64,000 bases of DNA, from NCBI GenBank assembly GCA_050250955.1, contig JBFWNR010000005.1, positions 62,001 through 126,000 on the forward strand, in the 5' to 3' direction. Positions 1 to 7,712 of the stretch are shown one piece after another (position 1 is the stretch's first letter; each line of letters begins with the position of its first letter). The stretch is from CAWAYR01 sp050250955 (lineage in GTDB: Bacteria > Acidobacteriota > Vicinamibacteria > Vicinamibacterales > UBA2999). The notes under the pieces are model-generated. The model searched no databases, was not told where the DNA came from, and saw only the letters and a program-made list of their open reading frames with translations. A program made the position numbers and the translations under genes.

Positions 1-583
1 AGGTGTTGACCAGCGAGATGGCGTCGGCGCCGGCGTCCTCGGCGGCGCGCGCGAACGACGCCGGTGAGGTGACGTTGGGCGTCAGCTTGGGGATGACCGG
101 CAGGCGCGTGACCTTGCGGACGGCGCTGACGACGCTGAAGGTGCCGTCGAGGCTGCACCCGAACTGGATCCCGCCCTCCTTGATGTTGGGGCAGGAGATG
201 TTGAGCTCGAGGGCGGCCACGCCCTCCGCGTCCGAGAGGATGCGCGCCAGTTCGACGTACTCGTCCAGGGTCGAGCCGCAGATGTTGACGACGTTGCGGG
301 CCCCCAGCTGGCGCAGCCGCGGCAGCTTCTCGGCGATGAAACGGTGCACGCCGATGCCCTGCAGGCCGATGGCGTTCAGCATGCCCGACGGGGTCTCGAC
401 GATGCGCTCGGGTGGATGGCCCTGGCGCTCGGCCAGGAACAGGCCCTTGCTGACCACGCCGCCGAGCGTCGACAGGTCGACGACCTCCTCGTACTCGAGG
501 CCGTAGCCGAAGCAGCCGCTGGCCGCCATCAGCGGGTTGGGCAGTTCGTAGCTGCCGATGCGCAGGGACAGGTCGAGGTCCAT
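1..583 (-). CDS. pyrD: Dihydroorotate dehydrogenase, catalytic subunit (3' end cut off)
   Basis: Oxidises dihydroorotate to orotate in de novo pyrimidine synthesis; FMN enzyme of class 1B, which works with the PyrK electron-transfer subunit. The visible 194 codons begin MDLDLSLRIG and carry the FMN-binding start (NPLMAASGCFGYG) and the LELNISCPN segment, whose cysteine is the catalytic base typical of class 1 enzymes. The C-terminal part lies beyond the left window edge. Its start codon is 7 nt downstream of the pyrK stop, so the two are one minus-strand operon, and the PyrK neighbour supports class 1B (NAD-linked) rather than class 1A or 2. Confidence 0.93.
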   Translation of the reverse strand, partial: MDLDLSLRIGSYELPNPLMAASGCFGYGLEYEEVVDLSTLGGVVSKGLFLAERQGHPPERIVETPSGMLNAIGLQGIGVHRFIAEKLPRLRQLGARNVVNICGSTLDEYVELARILSDAEGVAALELNISCPNIKEGGIQFGCSLDGTFSVVSAVRKVTRLPVIPKLTPNVTSPASFARAAEDAGADAISLVNT

Positions 584-590
584 CGTCGGG

Positions 591-1403
591 CTAGTCCCAG
601 GCCACCGCCGCGCCGTCGAACACCGGGCCGCCGATGCACGACCGCACGTAGCGGGTCTGACCGTCGTCCTGTGTCACCGGCACGACGCAGCTGTAGCAGC
701 CGCCCAGCCCGCAGCCCATCGTGCGCTCCATCGACACCTCGCTCGGCTGGCCGTAGCGCGCCGCCAGTTTGGCCACCGCCGCCAGCATCGGCTCTGGCCC
801 GCAGGCATAGACGGTGGTGAGAGCCGGCCCGTCGAGCGCCTGGAGCGACGCTTCCAGCGGACCGGTGATGCGGCCGGTGGTGCCCACGCTGCCGTCCTCG
901 GTCGTGAGCACGAGATCGATGCCGAGCCGCTCGAAGAACTCCAGGTAGTAGAGCTCGCCGCCGGTCCGGGCGCCGTAGAACAGCGTGGTCGGCACCTCCA
1001 GCGCGACCAGTGCCTCGGCCAGCGTCGCAAACGGCGCCAGGCCGACGCCGCCGGCGACCATCCACGCCGCCCCGCTGGCCGGCGGATTGAACGGCAGCCC
1101 GAGCGGCCCCAGGCACGCCACCTCGTCGCCGGCTTCCAGATCGTAGAGCAGGCCGGTCGTGCGCCCGGCCCGCTTGTTGAGCACGCTGATCGCCCGCACC
1201 GTGCCGAGGTCGTCGCGCAGCACCTCGAAGACCGAGAACGGGCGGCGCAGCATCGGGTCGGTGCCGCGCGTGGTCTTCAGCATCACGAACTGGCCCGGCT
1301 CGGTGCGCGCGCCGACCTCGGGCGCCTGGAGGGTGAGCACGTTGTAGTCGCGCGACAGGCGCACGTTGGAGATCACGGCGGCGCGCACGTCGACCGGGGG
1401 CAT
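591..1403 (-). CDS. pyrK: Dihydroorotate dehydrogenase electron transfer subunit
   Basis: Carries electrons from PyrD to NAD+ through FAD and a [2Fe-2S] cluster. The product (270 aa) has an N-terminal ferredoxin-reductase-like FAD domain, a central NAD-binding region (MVAGGVGLAPF) and, near the C-terminus, the cluster motif CGLGGCYSC followed by a fourth cysteine in RSCIGG. The reading frame stays open 41 codons upstream, but that stretch is low-complexity and runs into a repeat; the ATG at 1403 (MPPVDVRAAV) gives the usual family length. It is the first gene of the pyrK-pyrD operon. Homologous electron-transfer subunits of sulfide dehydrogenase are similar, but the adjacent pyrD settles the assignment. 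Confidence 0.93.
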   Translation of the reverse strand: MPPVDVRAAVISNVRLSRDYNVLTLQAPEVGARTEPGQFVMLKTTRGTDPMLRRPFSVFEVLRDDLGTVRAISVLNKRAGRTTGLLYDLEAGDEVACLGPLGLPFNPPASGAAWMVAGGVGLAPFATLAEALVALEVPTTLFYGARTGGELYYLEFFERLGIDLVLTTEDGSVGTTGRITGPLEASLQALDGPALTTVYACGPEPMLAAVAKLAARYGQPSEVSMERTMGCGLGGCYSCVVPVTQDDGQTRYVRSCIGGPVFDGAAVAWD

Positions 1404-1416
1404 CGGGCTGATTTTA

Positions 1417-1446
1417 CTAGCGGCCAGGGGCCAGCGGCTAGCGGCT
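1417..1446. repeat. Degenerate heptamer array (CTAGCGG type)
   Basis: Four seven-base units (CTAGCGG, CCAGGGG, CCAGCGG, CTAGCGG) plus two bases lie in the 44-bp gap between the divergent pyrK and receptor starts. The same unit, or its complement, recurs at 5868, 5961, 36186 and 56524. Confidence 0.75.
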
Positions 1447-1447
1447 C

Positions 1448-3988
1448 GTGAGCGGCTTCGAACCCGGTCGGCGTCGAGCGCGTCATACTTGGAGCTTGTT
1501 CGCCACCGTCGTCGCGCACTTGACAACCGCCGCCATCGTCGCGCTCGCCCAGCCGCCGGCCGGTGCCGCGCAGGCGCAGCCGCCGTTGGTGCGCGGCGTG
1601 GTGCTCGATGCCGAGACGCGCCTGCCGGTGGCCGGCGCGACGATCTCGGCCGGCGACGCCCGGGCGACCAGCGACGCCGACGGCCGCTTCGTCCTCGGCG
1701 CCGGTCCCGGGGCGCTGACGCTGATCGTCACCGCCCCGGCGTACTTCCCGCTCAGCGCCCCTGCCGACGTCGCCGCCGACCGCGGTCTCGAGGTCGAGCT
1801 GCTGCTCGCCCCCGACAGCCGCTTTGCGACTGCCGTGGACGTCGTGGCGCCGGCGCCGGCGGCGGCACCGGCGACCGAGGTCGTTGCGCCGGTGCAGGTG
1901 TTGCGCACTCCGGGGGCCCTCGACAACGTGTTCCGGACGCTGCAGACGCTGCCCGGGGTGAACGCCACCGAGGAGTTCGGCAGCCGGCTGGCGGTGCGCG
2001 GCGGGTCGCCCGATCAGAACCTCACCATGATGGACGGCGTCGAGATTCACGACCCCTACCGCCTGTTCGGCCTCACCAGCGCCTTCAATCCCGAGATCAT
2101 CCAGCGCTTCGAGCTGTCGACCGGAGGGTTCAGCGCCAAGTACGGCGACCGGCTGTCATCGCTGCTGCTCATCGAGAACCGCGACGGCACCACGGCCGGG
2201 CGGCTGGGCGGATCGGCATCGCTCAGCATCACCGACGCCAATCTGGTGTTCGAGGGCGCCCTGCCCGGCGAGGCGACGGGCTCGTGGCTGGTCACCGGCC
2301 GCCGCACCTACTACGACCTCATCGCCGAGCGGATCACCGACAACCAGTTTCCCGGCTTCGCCGACCTGCAGGCCAAGGCGGTCTGGGAGCCGGCCGCCGG
2401 CCGCAAGGTGTCGCTGTTCGGCCTGCGCAGCCGCCAATCGGCGGCGCTCGAGATCGACGAGGACGACGCCCGCGGCGAGTTCCAGGACGACACCGCGAAC
2501 GACCTGGCCTCGGCCCGCTTCGACGCCACGCTCGGTGTTCGCGGCCAGTCGCACAGCATCGCCGGCTACTCGGAGACCCGCTCGACCTTCGGAGTGGATG
2601 CGGCCTTCGAGAACTCGAGCCGGCGGTCCAACGCGCCGGATGACGAGAGCGTCGGCGTCGCCACCGTGGTGTTCGAGCGCACCCTCACGGTGCGGGACGT
2701 GTCGCTGCGCCAGGAGCTGGCCTGGGCTCTCGGGCCGCATGTCGTCGAGGCCGGTGGCGACGTGCACCGCCTCGACACCACGCTCCGCTACGCCATCGAC
2801 GGCGACCGCAATCCGGTCGCCGCCAACGGGTCCAGCGTCCAGGGCGGCGCCGGTCTGCCCGACCTGCTGGTGTCGAACCGGCGCACGATCCGCGCCGCGG
2901 CCTGGGTGCAGGACACCTGGCAGGCCCGGCCGCGGCTGTCGCTGCAGGCTGGGCTGCGCTACGACCGCAGCGGCCTGGCCGGTGAGCACCTGCTGTCGCC
3001 GCGGCTGGCGCTCACCGCCAGCCTGGACGCCCGGACGCGCCTGCGCGCCGCAGTCGGGCGCTACACGCAGAGTCCCGGCTACGAGAAGGCAGGTCAGAGC
3101 GACTACGTCCTCGACTTCACCGGTGAGGGTGTGCGGGGGTTGCGCAGCGAGCGGGCGCTGCAGGCGTCGGCCGGCGTCGAACGCCGCGTCGGCGCCGGCT
3201 TCGAGCTCAAGCTGGAAGGCTACGTGAAGCGCTTCACCGACGTCCTCATCGGCCGCCTCGAGCCCGAGGCCGAACGGCTGGCCCGGGTCGGGCGCTACGA
3301 CTTCCCGGACGCCCTCGCCGCGAGCATTCCCGCCGCGCCGATCATCACCACCGTGCCGACCAACGACGGCCGCGGCCGCGCCTACGGCTTCGACGTGTTC
3401 CTGTCGCGTCCGACGGCGCCGCCCGACGCGCGGCTCCGCGGCTGGGTGAGCTACACCTGGGGCCGGGCCGAGCGCGACGCCTATGGCCGCCGCTATGCCT
3501 TCGAGTACGACCGCCGCCACGCCCTGTCGGCGGTCACCGCGTTCCAGTTCACGCCGCGCTGGGAGCTGGCGGCGACCACCCGCGTGGCGTCGGGATTCCC
3601 GCGCACGGCGCCGCTCGGGGTCCGCGTCGCCGGCGTGGAGGACGGTGCCGACCGCGACGGCGACGGCATCATCGACGAGATCGTGCCCGATCGCGACGCC
3701 GCCGGCCGCCTGGTCTACGCCGTGGACTTCGGCGACGTCGGCAACCTCAACGGCGCCCGGCTGCCGGTCTTCGCCCGCGTCGATCTGCGCGCCACGTGGC
3801 GGCCGCGCGGCGCCGCCGGGCGCTGGGAGCTCTACGCCGAGGTGATCAACGTGCTCGACCGCCAGAACGCCGGCGCCTACGATCCACGGCTGACCTACGA
3901 CCCGGAGTCGGATCGGCCGCGGATCGTCGAGGAACGCGACCAGGCGATTCCCAGACTGCCGACCTTGGGGGTACGCTTCCGGTTCTAG
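1448..3988 (+). CDS. TonB-dependent receptor with carboxypeptidase-like N-terminal domain
   Basis: Outer-membrane active-transport barrel, substrate unknown. The 846-aa product has a signal-like hydrophobic N-terminus ending near AGAAQAQ, a carboxypeptidase-regulatory-like beta domain (about residues 45-115, with VVLDAETRLPVAGATI), a plug domain (about 125-235, with VRGGSPDQNLTMMDGVEI), then a long beta-barrel region ending in the aromatic C-terminus RFRF expected for BAM-dependent insertion. The architecture is typical of the expanded receptor families of Acidobacteriota and Bacteroidota. The start is GTG at 1448; a downstream TTG in front of the hydrophobic stretch is also possible. The gene diverges from pyrK and has no obvious partner lipoprotein beside it. 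Confidence 0.88.
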   Translation: MSGFEPGRRRARHTWSLFATVVAHLTTAAIVALAQPPAGAAQAQPPLVRGVVLDAETRLPVAGATISAGDARATSDADGRFVLGAGPGALTLIVTAPAYFPLSAPADVAADRGLEVELLLAPDSRFATAVDVVAPAPAAAPATEVVAPVQVLRTPGALDNVFRTLQTLPGVNATEEFGSRLAVRGGSPDQNLTMMDGVEIHDPYRLFGLTSAFNPEIIQRFELSTGGFSAKYGDRLSSLLLIENRDGTTAGRLGGSASLSITDANLVFEGALPGEATGSWLVTGRRTYYDLIAERITDNQFPGFADLQAKAVWEPAAGRKVSLFGLRSRQSAALEIDEDDARGEFQDDTANDLASARFDATLGVRGQSHSIAGYSETRSTFGVDAAFENSSRRSNAPDDESVGVATVVFERTLTVRDVSLRQELAWALGPHVVEAGGDVHRLDTTLRYAIDGDRNPVAANGSSVQGGAGLPDLLVSNRRTIRAAAWVQDTWQARPRLSLQAGLRYDRSGLAGEHLLSPRLALTASLDARTRLRAAVGRYTQSPGYEKAGQSDYVLDFTGEGVRGLRSERALQASAGVERRVGAGFELKLEGYVKRFTDVLIGRLEPEAERLARVGRYDFPDALAASIPAAPIITTVPTNDGRGRAYGFDVFLSRPTAPPDARLRGWVSYTWGRAERDAYGRRYAFEYDRRHALSAVTAFQFTPRWELAATTRVASGFPRTAPLGVRVAGVEDGADRDGDGIIDEIVPDRDAAGRLVYAVDFGDVGNLNGARLPVFARVDLRATWRPRGAAGRWELYAEVINVLDRQNAGAYDPRLTYDPESDRPRIVEERDQAIPRLPTLGVRFRF

Positions 3989-4051
3989 CGAGGCGGAGCG
4001 CCGGACTCGTCGGGACGTTCGAGTCGGTGCCCCTCGGCTCGAGTGTGTGGC

Positions 4052-5815
4052 ATGCGCTACCTGCGGGTCCTGAGCAACTCGGCGATCGCCGGCGCCCTGC
4101 TGGCTGGCTACCTGCTCGTCACCACGCTGCATCTGAACCCCGCCTATCCGATTGGCGTCGCCGAGGTCGCGCCGCTCGCCGGCGCGCTGGGGCTGGCCTA
4201 CGGCGCCAACGCGCTGGTCGGCTTCTACGCGCTCATCGTCCTGCGGCAGATCGCGGCGGCACAGGTGCTGTCGCCGGGCTGGGTGAGCGTCCGAGTCCTG
4301 GCCTGGACCTCGACCATTGCGGCGATGGCCGGGGCCGTCGTCCTGTGGCTGAACGCGGTCGACTTCGCGCCCTACCTGGCGCCCGAGACGGCGCGGCGGA
4401 TGACGCTGGCCGCGGTGGCCGTGGCGATCTGCGGCGCCGTCTGCCTCATCGTCGCGCTGGCCCACATCGGACGGCGTGGCACCGCCCCGAGCGGGGTGCT
4501 GCTGGCGACGACGATGGCCAGCTCGCTGCTGGTCCCGCTGATGTTGCGCGGACCGGCGCGGCTGGCGCCCGAGGTGCCGGCGGCACGGCCGCTTGGCGCG
4601 CTGAGCGGGCCCGAGCCCGCCGGCCGGGTGGTGCTCGTCGCCGTCGACGGCGCCTCGCTCGACCACATCTCCCTGGCGGTGGCCGCGGGACGATTGCCCA
4701 ACTTCGGGCGGGTGCTCGACTCGGCTGTCGCCACCCATCTGGCCACGCTCCGCCCCACCCAGGCCGAGCCGGTGTGGACGACGGTCGCGACCGGCCACCT
4801 GCCGCGCTCCAGCGGCATCCGCTCTGCGGCGCGCTATCGCGCCACGGCCGGCGCCCCGGCGCTCGACGTGCTGCCCGACTACATGTTCGCGCAGGCGCTG
4901 GTGCGCTACGGCTTCCTGCGCGAGGAACCGCACCGGCCCGAGTCGCTGGCGGCGCGCCCGATCTGGGAGATCCTCGGCGAGCGCGGTCTGCGCGTCGGCC
5001 TGGTGGGCTGGCCGCTCACCCATCCGGCCCCGTCGGTCAACGGCTACGTCGTGAGCGACGTGCTGCACCGGGTCGACGACGCCCGGCTGGCCCTCGAGAG
5101 CGCCGATGCCGTCAGTCCCATCAGCATGTGGGCGCCGATCGCCGCCGCCCGCACGCTGCGCCTGGAGGCCGAGCCGCACGACGTGCTCGCCAAGGCCGAC
5201 GCCCTGCCGGACGCCGGCGACGTCGACGTGCGCGCCGATCCGGCGCCGGTGCAGGCCGACAGTCTGCACCTGCGCATCTTCGAGGTGCTGGAAGCCACGG
5301 CCCGCACCTCGCAGTTCGTCGCCCTGCGCCTGCCCGGCCTCGACGCCGTCGCCCACTACTACCTCCGCTACGCCGAGCCCGAAGCCTTCGGCGACGTCAG
5401 TGACGACGAGCGGCAGCGCTTCGGCATGGTGCTCGACGGCTACTACGGCGTCCTCGACGCGATGGTCGGCCGGCTGATGGCCACCCTCGGCCCCGACGAC
5501 CTCGTGCTGCTGGTGTCGAGCCATGGCATGGAGCCGCTCTCGCCGCTCAAGCGGGTGCTGGAGCGCCTGGTCGGCGACCCGGCCGTCAGCGGCACCCACG
5601 AGCGCGCGCCCGACGGGTTCGTCATGGCCTTCGGCGCCGCGGTGCGTGCCGCCCGTCCCGACCGCGGGTCGGTGGCCGACATCACGCCGACCATCCTCTA
5701 CTTCCTGGGCCTGCCGATCGGCCGCGACATGGACGGCGCCGCCCGCACCGACTTCTTCCTGCCGTCGTTCACGGCGACGCGGCCCGTGACGTTCATCCCG
5801 AGTTACGGCCGCTAG
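4052..5815 (+). CDS. Membrane-anchored alkaline-phosphatase-superfamily protein (type I phosphodiesterase-like)
   Basis: The N-terminal 190 residues contain about five hydrophobic segments; the remaining 400 residues resemble the type I phosphodiesterase / nucleotide pyrophosphatase family. Visible motifs are VVLVAVDGASLDHI (metal-binding Asp), QAEPVWTTVATGHLP (the region that holds the nucleophile Ser/Thr in this superfamily) and LLVSSHGMEP (late metal-binding Ser-His). Such proteins usually hydrolyse or transfer phospho- or sulfo-groups at the outer face of the inner membrane; no substrate can be read from the sequence. The start is uncertain: GTG at 4043 and ATG at 4052 are both in frame with no clear ribosome-binding site. 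It follows the receptor gene by about 60 bp and may be cotranscribed. Confidence 0.78.
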   Translation: MRYLRVLSNSAIAGALLAGYLLVTTLHLNPAYPIGVAEVAPLAGALGLAYGANALVGFYALIVLRQIAAAQVLSPGWVSVRVLAWTSTIAAMAGAVVLWLNAVDFAPYLAPETARRMTLAAVAVAICGAVCLIVALAHIGRRGTAPSGVLLATTMASSLLVPLMLRGPARLAPEVPAARPLGALSGPEPAGRVVLVAVDGASLDHISLAVAAGRLPNFGRVLDSAVATHLATLRPTQAEPVWTTVATGHLPRSSGIRSAARYRATAGAPALDVLPDYMFAQALVRYGFLREEPHRPESLAARPIWEILGERGLRVGLVGWPLTHPAPSVNGYVVSDVLHRVDDARLALESADAVSPISMWAPIAAARTLRLEAEPHDVLAKADALPDAGDVDVRADPAPVQADSLHLRIFEVLEATARTSQFVALRLPGLDAVAHYYLRYAEPEAFGDVSDDERQRFGMVLDGYYGVLDAMVGRLMATLGPDDLVLLVSSHGMEPLSPLKRVLERLVGDPAVSGTHERAPDGFVMAFGAAVRAARPDRGSVADITPTILYFLGLPIGRDMDGAARTDFFLPSFTATRPVTFIPSYGR

Positions 5816-5867
5816 TCTGGTCGCAAAGGGACCCAACAGCGCGGCCGTGGTCGGATGAACGTCGCGG

Positions 5868-5893
5868 CTAGGGGCTAGCGGCTAGCGGCTAGG
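5868..5893. repeat. Heptamer array, CTAGCGG orientation
   Basis: Units CTAGGGG, CTAGCGG, CTAGCGG and CTAGGC in tandem. With the oppositely oriented array at 5959-5977 it can form an imperfect stem around about 65 bp. Confidence 0.8.
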
Positions 5894-5958
5894 CAGTCAC
5901 GCCGTCACACTGGCACGTGTCACGTCGTCGCGCCATGAATCGTGTGCCAACTCTTTCG

Positions 5959-5977
5959 CCGCTAGCCGCTAGCCGCT
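5959..5977. repeat. Heptamer array, GCTAGCC orientation
   Basis: Two perfect GCTAGCC units (5961-5974) followed by a degenerate third, inverted relative to the array at 5868-5893. Confidence 0.75.
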
Positions 5978-6012
5978 GAGTCGCGAGCGAGTGCTATACT
6001 CGCTCGCGACTC
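5978..6012 (+). promoter_or_regulatory. Perfect 15-bp inverted repeat overlapping a -10-like box, upstream of the pyr operon
   Basis: The arms GAGTCGCGAGCGAGT and ACTCGCTCGCGACTC are perfectly complementary around a 5-nt loop (5993-5997). TATACT (5995-6000) spans the loop and the second arm and matches the -10 boxes seen before other genes here. It could be an operator on the pyrRBC promoter, or a terminator for the upstream gene, since the second arm is followed by TTTAATT. Confidence 0.6.
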
Positions 6013-6049
6013 TTTAATTGCGCGCCCGCGAGCGTGCGAAGGGGTGAAC

Positions 6050-6205
6050 ATGCGACGACGAAGTCCCGCCCGGGGCGCGCCCTGCGCCCGTCCGCGCTGT
6101 CCCCAGGACAGCCGGTTCCTGGACAAGAGCCTTTCCGGTCCCTGGTCCCCGGTCCCTGGTCCCGGCGCGCACGCGCCCGTGCGGAAGGAGGTCGCGTGCC
6201 GGTAG
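6050..6205 (+). CDS. Possible pyr leader ORF (51 codons)
   Basis: An ATG preceded by AAGGGG at a good spacing opens a 51-codon frame that ends with TAG at 6203-6205, so it overlaps the pyrR GTG start by 10 nt. It runs through the GGTCCCN array, which gives it a Pro/Gly/Trp-rich second half. The overlap would allow translational coupling to pyrR. The peptide matches no family I know, and it may simply be a chance frame in high-GC DNA. Confidence 0.3.
   Translation: MRRRSPARGAPCARPRCPQDSRFLDKSLSGPWSPVPGPGAHAPVRKEVACR
6137..6164. repeat. GGTCCCN heptamer array
   Basis: Four consecutive seven-base units (GGTCCCT, GGTCCCC, GGTCCCT, GGTCCCG). The period is the same as that of the GCTAGCC arrays, with a different unit. 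Confidence 0.75.
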
Positions 6206-6732
6206 TCATGGACGCCGACCGCATCTCGCGCGCCCTGGTGCGCATCGCCCACGAGATCGTCGAGCGCAACCGCGGGGTCGAGGAGCTGGCCGTCATCGGC
6301 GTGCGGTCGCGCGGCGTGCCGCTGGCGCGGCGGATCGCCGCCGCCCTGAAGCGGATCTCCGGCGACGACGTGCCGACCGGCGCCCTGGACATCACGCTCT
6401 ACCGCGACGACCTGATGCGCCAGGCGATCGGCCCGCAGCCGATCGTCCGCCGCACCGAGATCCCGTTCTCGATCGACGACCGGGTCATCGTGCTGGTCGA
6501 CGACGTGCTGTTCACCGGGCGAACGACGCGCGCGGCGCTCGACGCCCTCATCGACTTCGGCCGCCCGAAGGCGATCCAGCTGGTCGTGCTGGTCGACCGC
6601 GGCCACCGCGAACTGCCGATCAAGGCCGACTACGTCGGCAAGAACATCCCGACCTCGCGGCGCGAGGTGGTACAGGTGCGGCTCTCCGACATCGACGGCC
6701 ACGACGAAGTGACCGTGGAAAGCGAAGGCTGA
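6196..6732 (+). CDS. pyrR: Bifunctional pyr operon regulator / uracil phosphoribosyltransferase
   Basis: PyrR senses UMP/UTP and controls pyr mRNA in many bacteria, and also has uracil phosphoribosyltransferase activity. The 178-aa product is of standard length, with the PRPP-binding signature VIVLVDDVLFTGRTTRAAL and the family segment GVRSRGVPLARRI near the N-terminus. The start chosen is GTG at 6196, 4 nt after an AAGGAGG ribosome-binding site; upstream in-frame sequence is repeat-rich and would add 54 non-family residues. The gene is 2 nt from pyrB, first in a pyrR-pyrB-pyrC-pyrE-like operon. Whether it acts by attenuation here is unclear, because no standard binding loop was found in the leader. 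Confidence 0.93.
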   Translation: MPVVMDADRISRALVRIAHEIVERNRGVEELAVIGVRSRGVPLARRIAAALKRISGDDVPTGALDITLYRDDLMRQAIGPQPIVRRTEIPFSIDDRVIVLVDDVLFTGRTTRAALDALIDFGRPKAIQLVVLVDRGHRELPIKADYVGKNIPTSRREVVQVRLSDIDGHDEVTVESEG

Positions 6733-6734
6733 CC

Positions 6735-7712
6735 GTGGTGGTCCCGGCCGGAGAGCCACCGCAGTCGGTGACGGCGCTGCGTCACAAGGACCTGCTCGGC
6801 ATCGCCGAGCTGACCGCCGAGGAGATCGTCCTCATCCTCGACACCGCCGAGGCGATGAAGGAGGTCTCGCAGCGGGCCATCAAGAAGGTGCCGGCGCTGC
6901 GTGGCCGCACCGTCGTCAACCTGTTCTACGAGCCGTCGACGCGGACCCGGACCTCGTTCGAGATCGCCGAGAAGCGGCTGAGCGCCGACACGCTCGGCGT
7001 GGCGATCGCCAGTTCCAGCGTCGTCAAGGGCGAGACGCTCATCGACACCGCCCGCAACCTGGAGGCGATGGGCCCGAGCATGATCGTGCTGCGCCATCCG
7101 TCGTCGGGCGCCGCCCATCTGCTGGCCCGGGTCTGCCGCTCGCCGATCGTCAACGCCGGCGACGGGCTGCACGAGCACCCGACCCAGGCCCTGCTCGACG
7201 CCTTCACCATCCGCGAGCGCAAGGGCCGGATCGGCGGCCTGAAGGTGGCCATCGTCGGCGACCTGCTGCACAGCCGCGTGCTGCGCAGCAACGTGCTGCT
7301 GCTCACCAAGCTGGGCGCCGAGGTATGGGTGTGCGGTCCGCCCACCCTGGTGCCGCTCGGCCTCGACCGGCTCGGCGTCCACGTCACCACCTCGCTCGAC
7401 GAGGCGATCGAGGGCGCCGATGTCGTCATGATGCTGCGGATACAGCTCGAGCGGATGGAGGGCGGCTTCTTCCCGTCGCTGCGCGAGTACTTCCTGGTCT
7501 TCGGGATGACCGAGGCGCGGCTGGCGCGGGCCAAACCCGACGTGATCGTGATGCACCCCGGCCCCATCAACCGCGGCGTGGAGATCGCCTCGGAAGTGGC
7601 CGACGGGCCCTATTCGGTGATTCTCGACCAGGTGGCCAACGGCGTGGCCGCGCGAATGGCGGTCCTCTACCTTCTCGCCGGCGGCGGAGCGGAACATGAA
7701 ACGGCTGTTTAA
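6735..7712 (+). CDS. pyrB: Aspartate carbamoyltransferase catalytic subunit
   Basis: Condenses carbamoyl phosphate with aspartate to carbamoyl-aspartate. The 325-aa product has the carbamoyl-phosphate loop STRTRTSFE (about residues 68-76), HPTQALLD (about 148-155) and a late HPGPINRGVE motif, all standard for the catalytic chain. No regulatory pyrI chain follows; pyrC overlaps the 3' end by 17 nt, the arrangement seen with PyrR-regulated, PyrI-less enzymes. The start is GTG just after the pyrR stop. Confidence 0.96.
   Translation: MVVPAGEPPQSVTALRHKDLLGIAELTAEEIVLILDTAEAMKEVSQRAIKKVPALRGRTVVNLFYEPSTRTRTSFEIAEKRLSADTLGVAIASSSVVKGETLIDTARNLEAMGPSMIVLRHPSSGAAHLLARVCRSPIVNAGDGLHEHPTQALLDAFTIRERKGRIGGLKVAIVGDLLHSRVLRSNVLLLTKLGAEVWVCGPPTLVPLGLDRLGVHVTTSLDEAIEGADVVMMLRIQLERMEGGFFPSLREYFLVFGMTEARLARAKPDVIVMHPGPINRGVEIASEVADGPYSVILDQVANGVAARMAVLYLLAGGGAEHETAV

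Larger units (their letters stand above)
5816..6195. promoter_or_regulatory. 380-bp intergenic leader region in front of pyrR
   Basis: This gap holds, in order: a heptamer array (5868-5893), a second array in the opposite orientation (5961-5977), a perfect 15-bp inverted repeat containing TATACT (5978-6012), a possible 51-codon leader ORF (6050-6205) and a four-unit GGTCCCN array (6137-6164). A strong ribosome-binding site (AAGGAGG at 6185-6191) precedes the pyrR start. I looked for the classical PyrR binding loop (ARUCCNGNGAGGYU) and did not find it. Confidence 0.55.

Noticed and set aside
2156..5836. Very long minus-strand open frame opposite the receptor and phosphodiesterase genes
   Set aside because: Its composition is Arg/Gly/Ala/His-rich without family features, as expected for an antisense frame of high-GC genes, and the plus-strand genes have clear domain motifs.
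6012..6195. PyrR-binding attenuator of the Bacillus type in the pyr leader
   Set aside because: No ARUCCNGNGAGGYU-like loop or mutually exclusive terminator/antiterminator pair was found; the GTCC/GGAC hairpin at 6098-6124 is imperfect.
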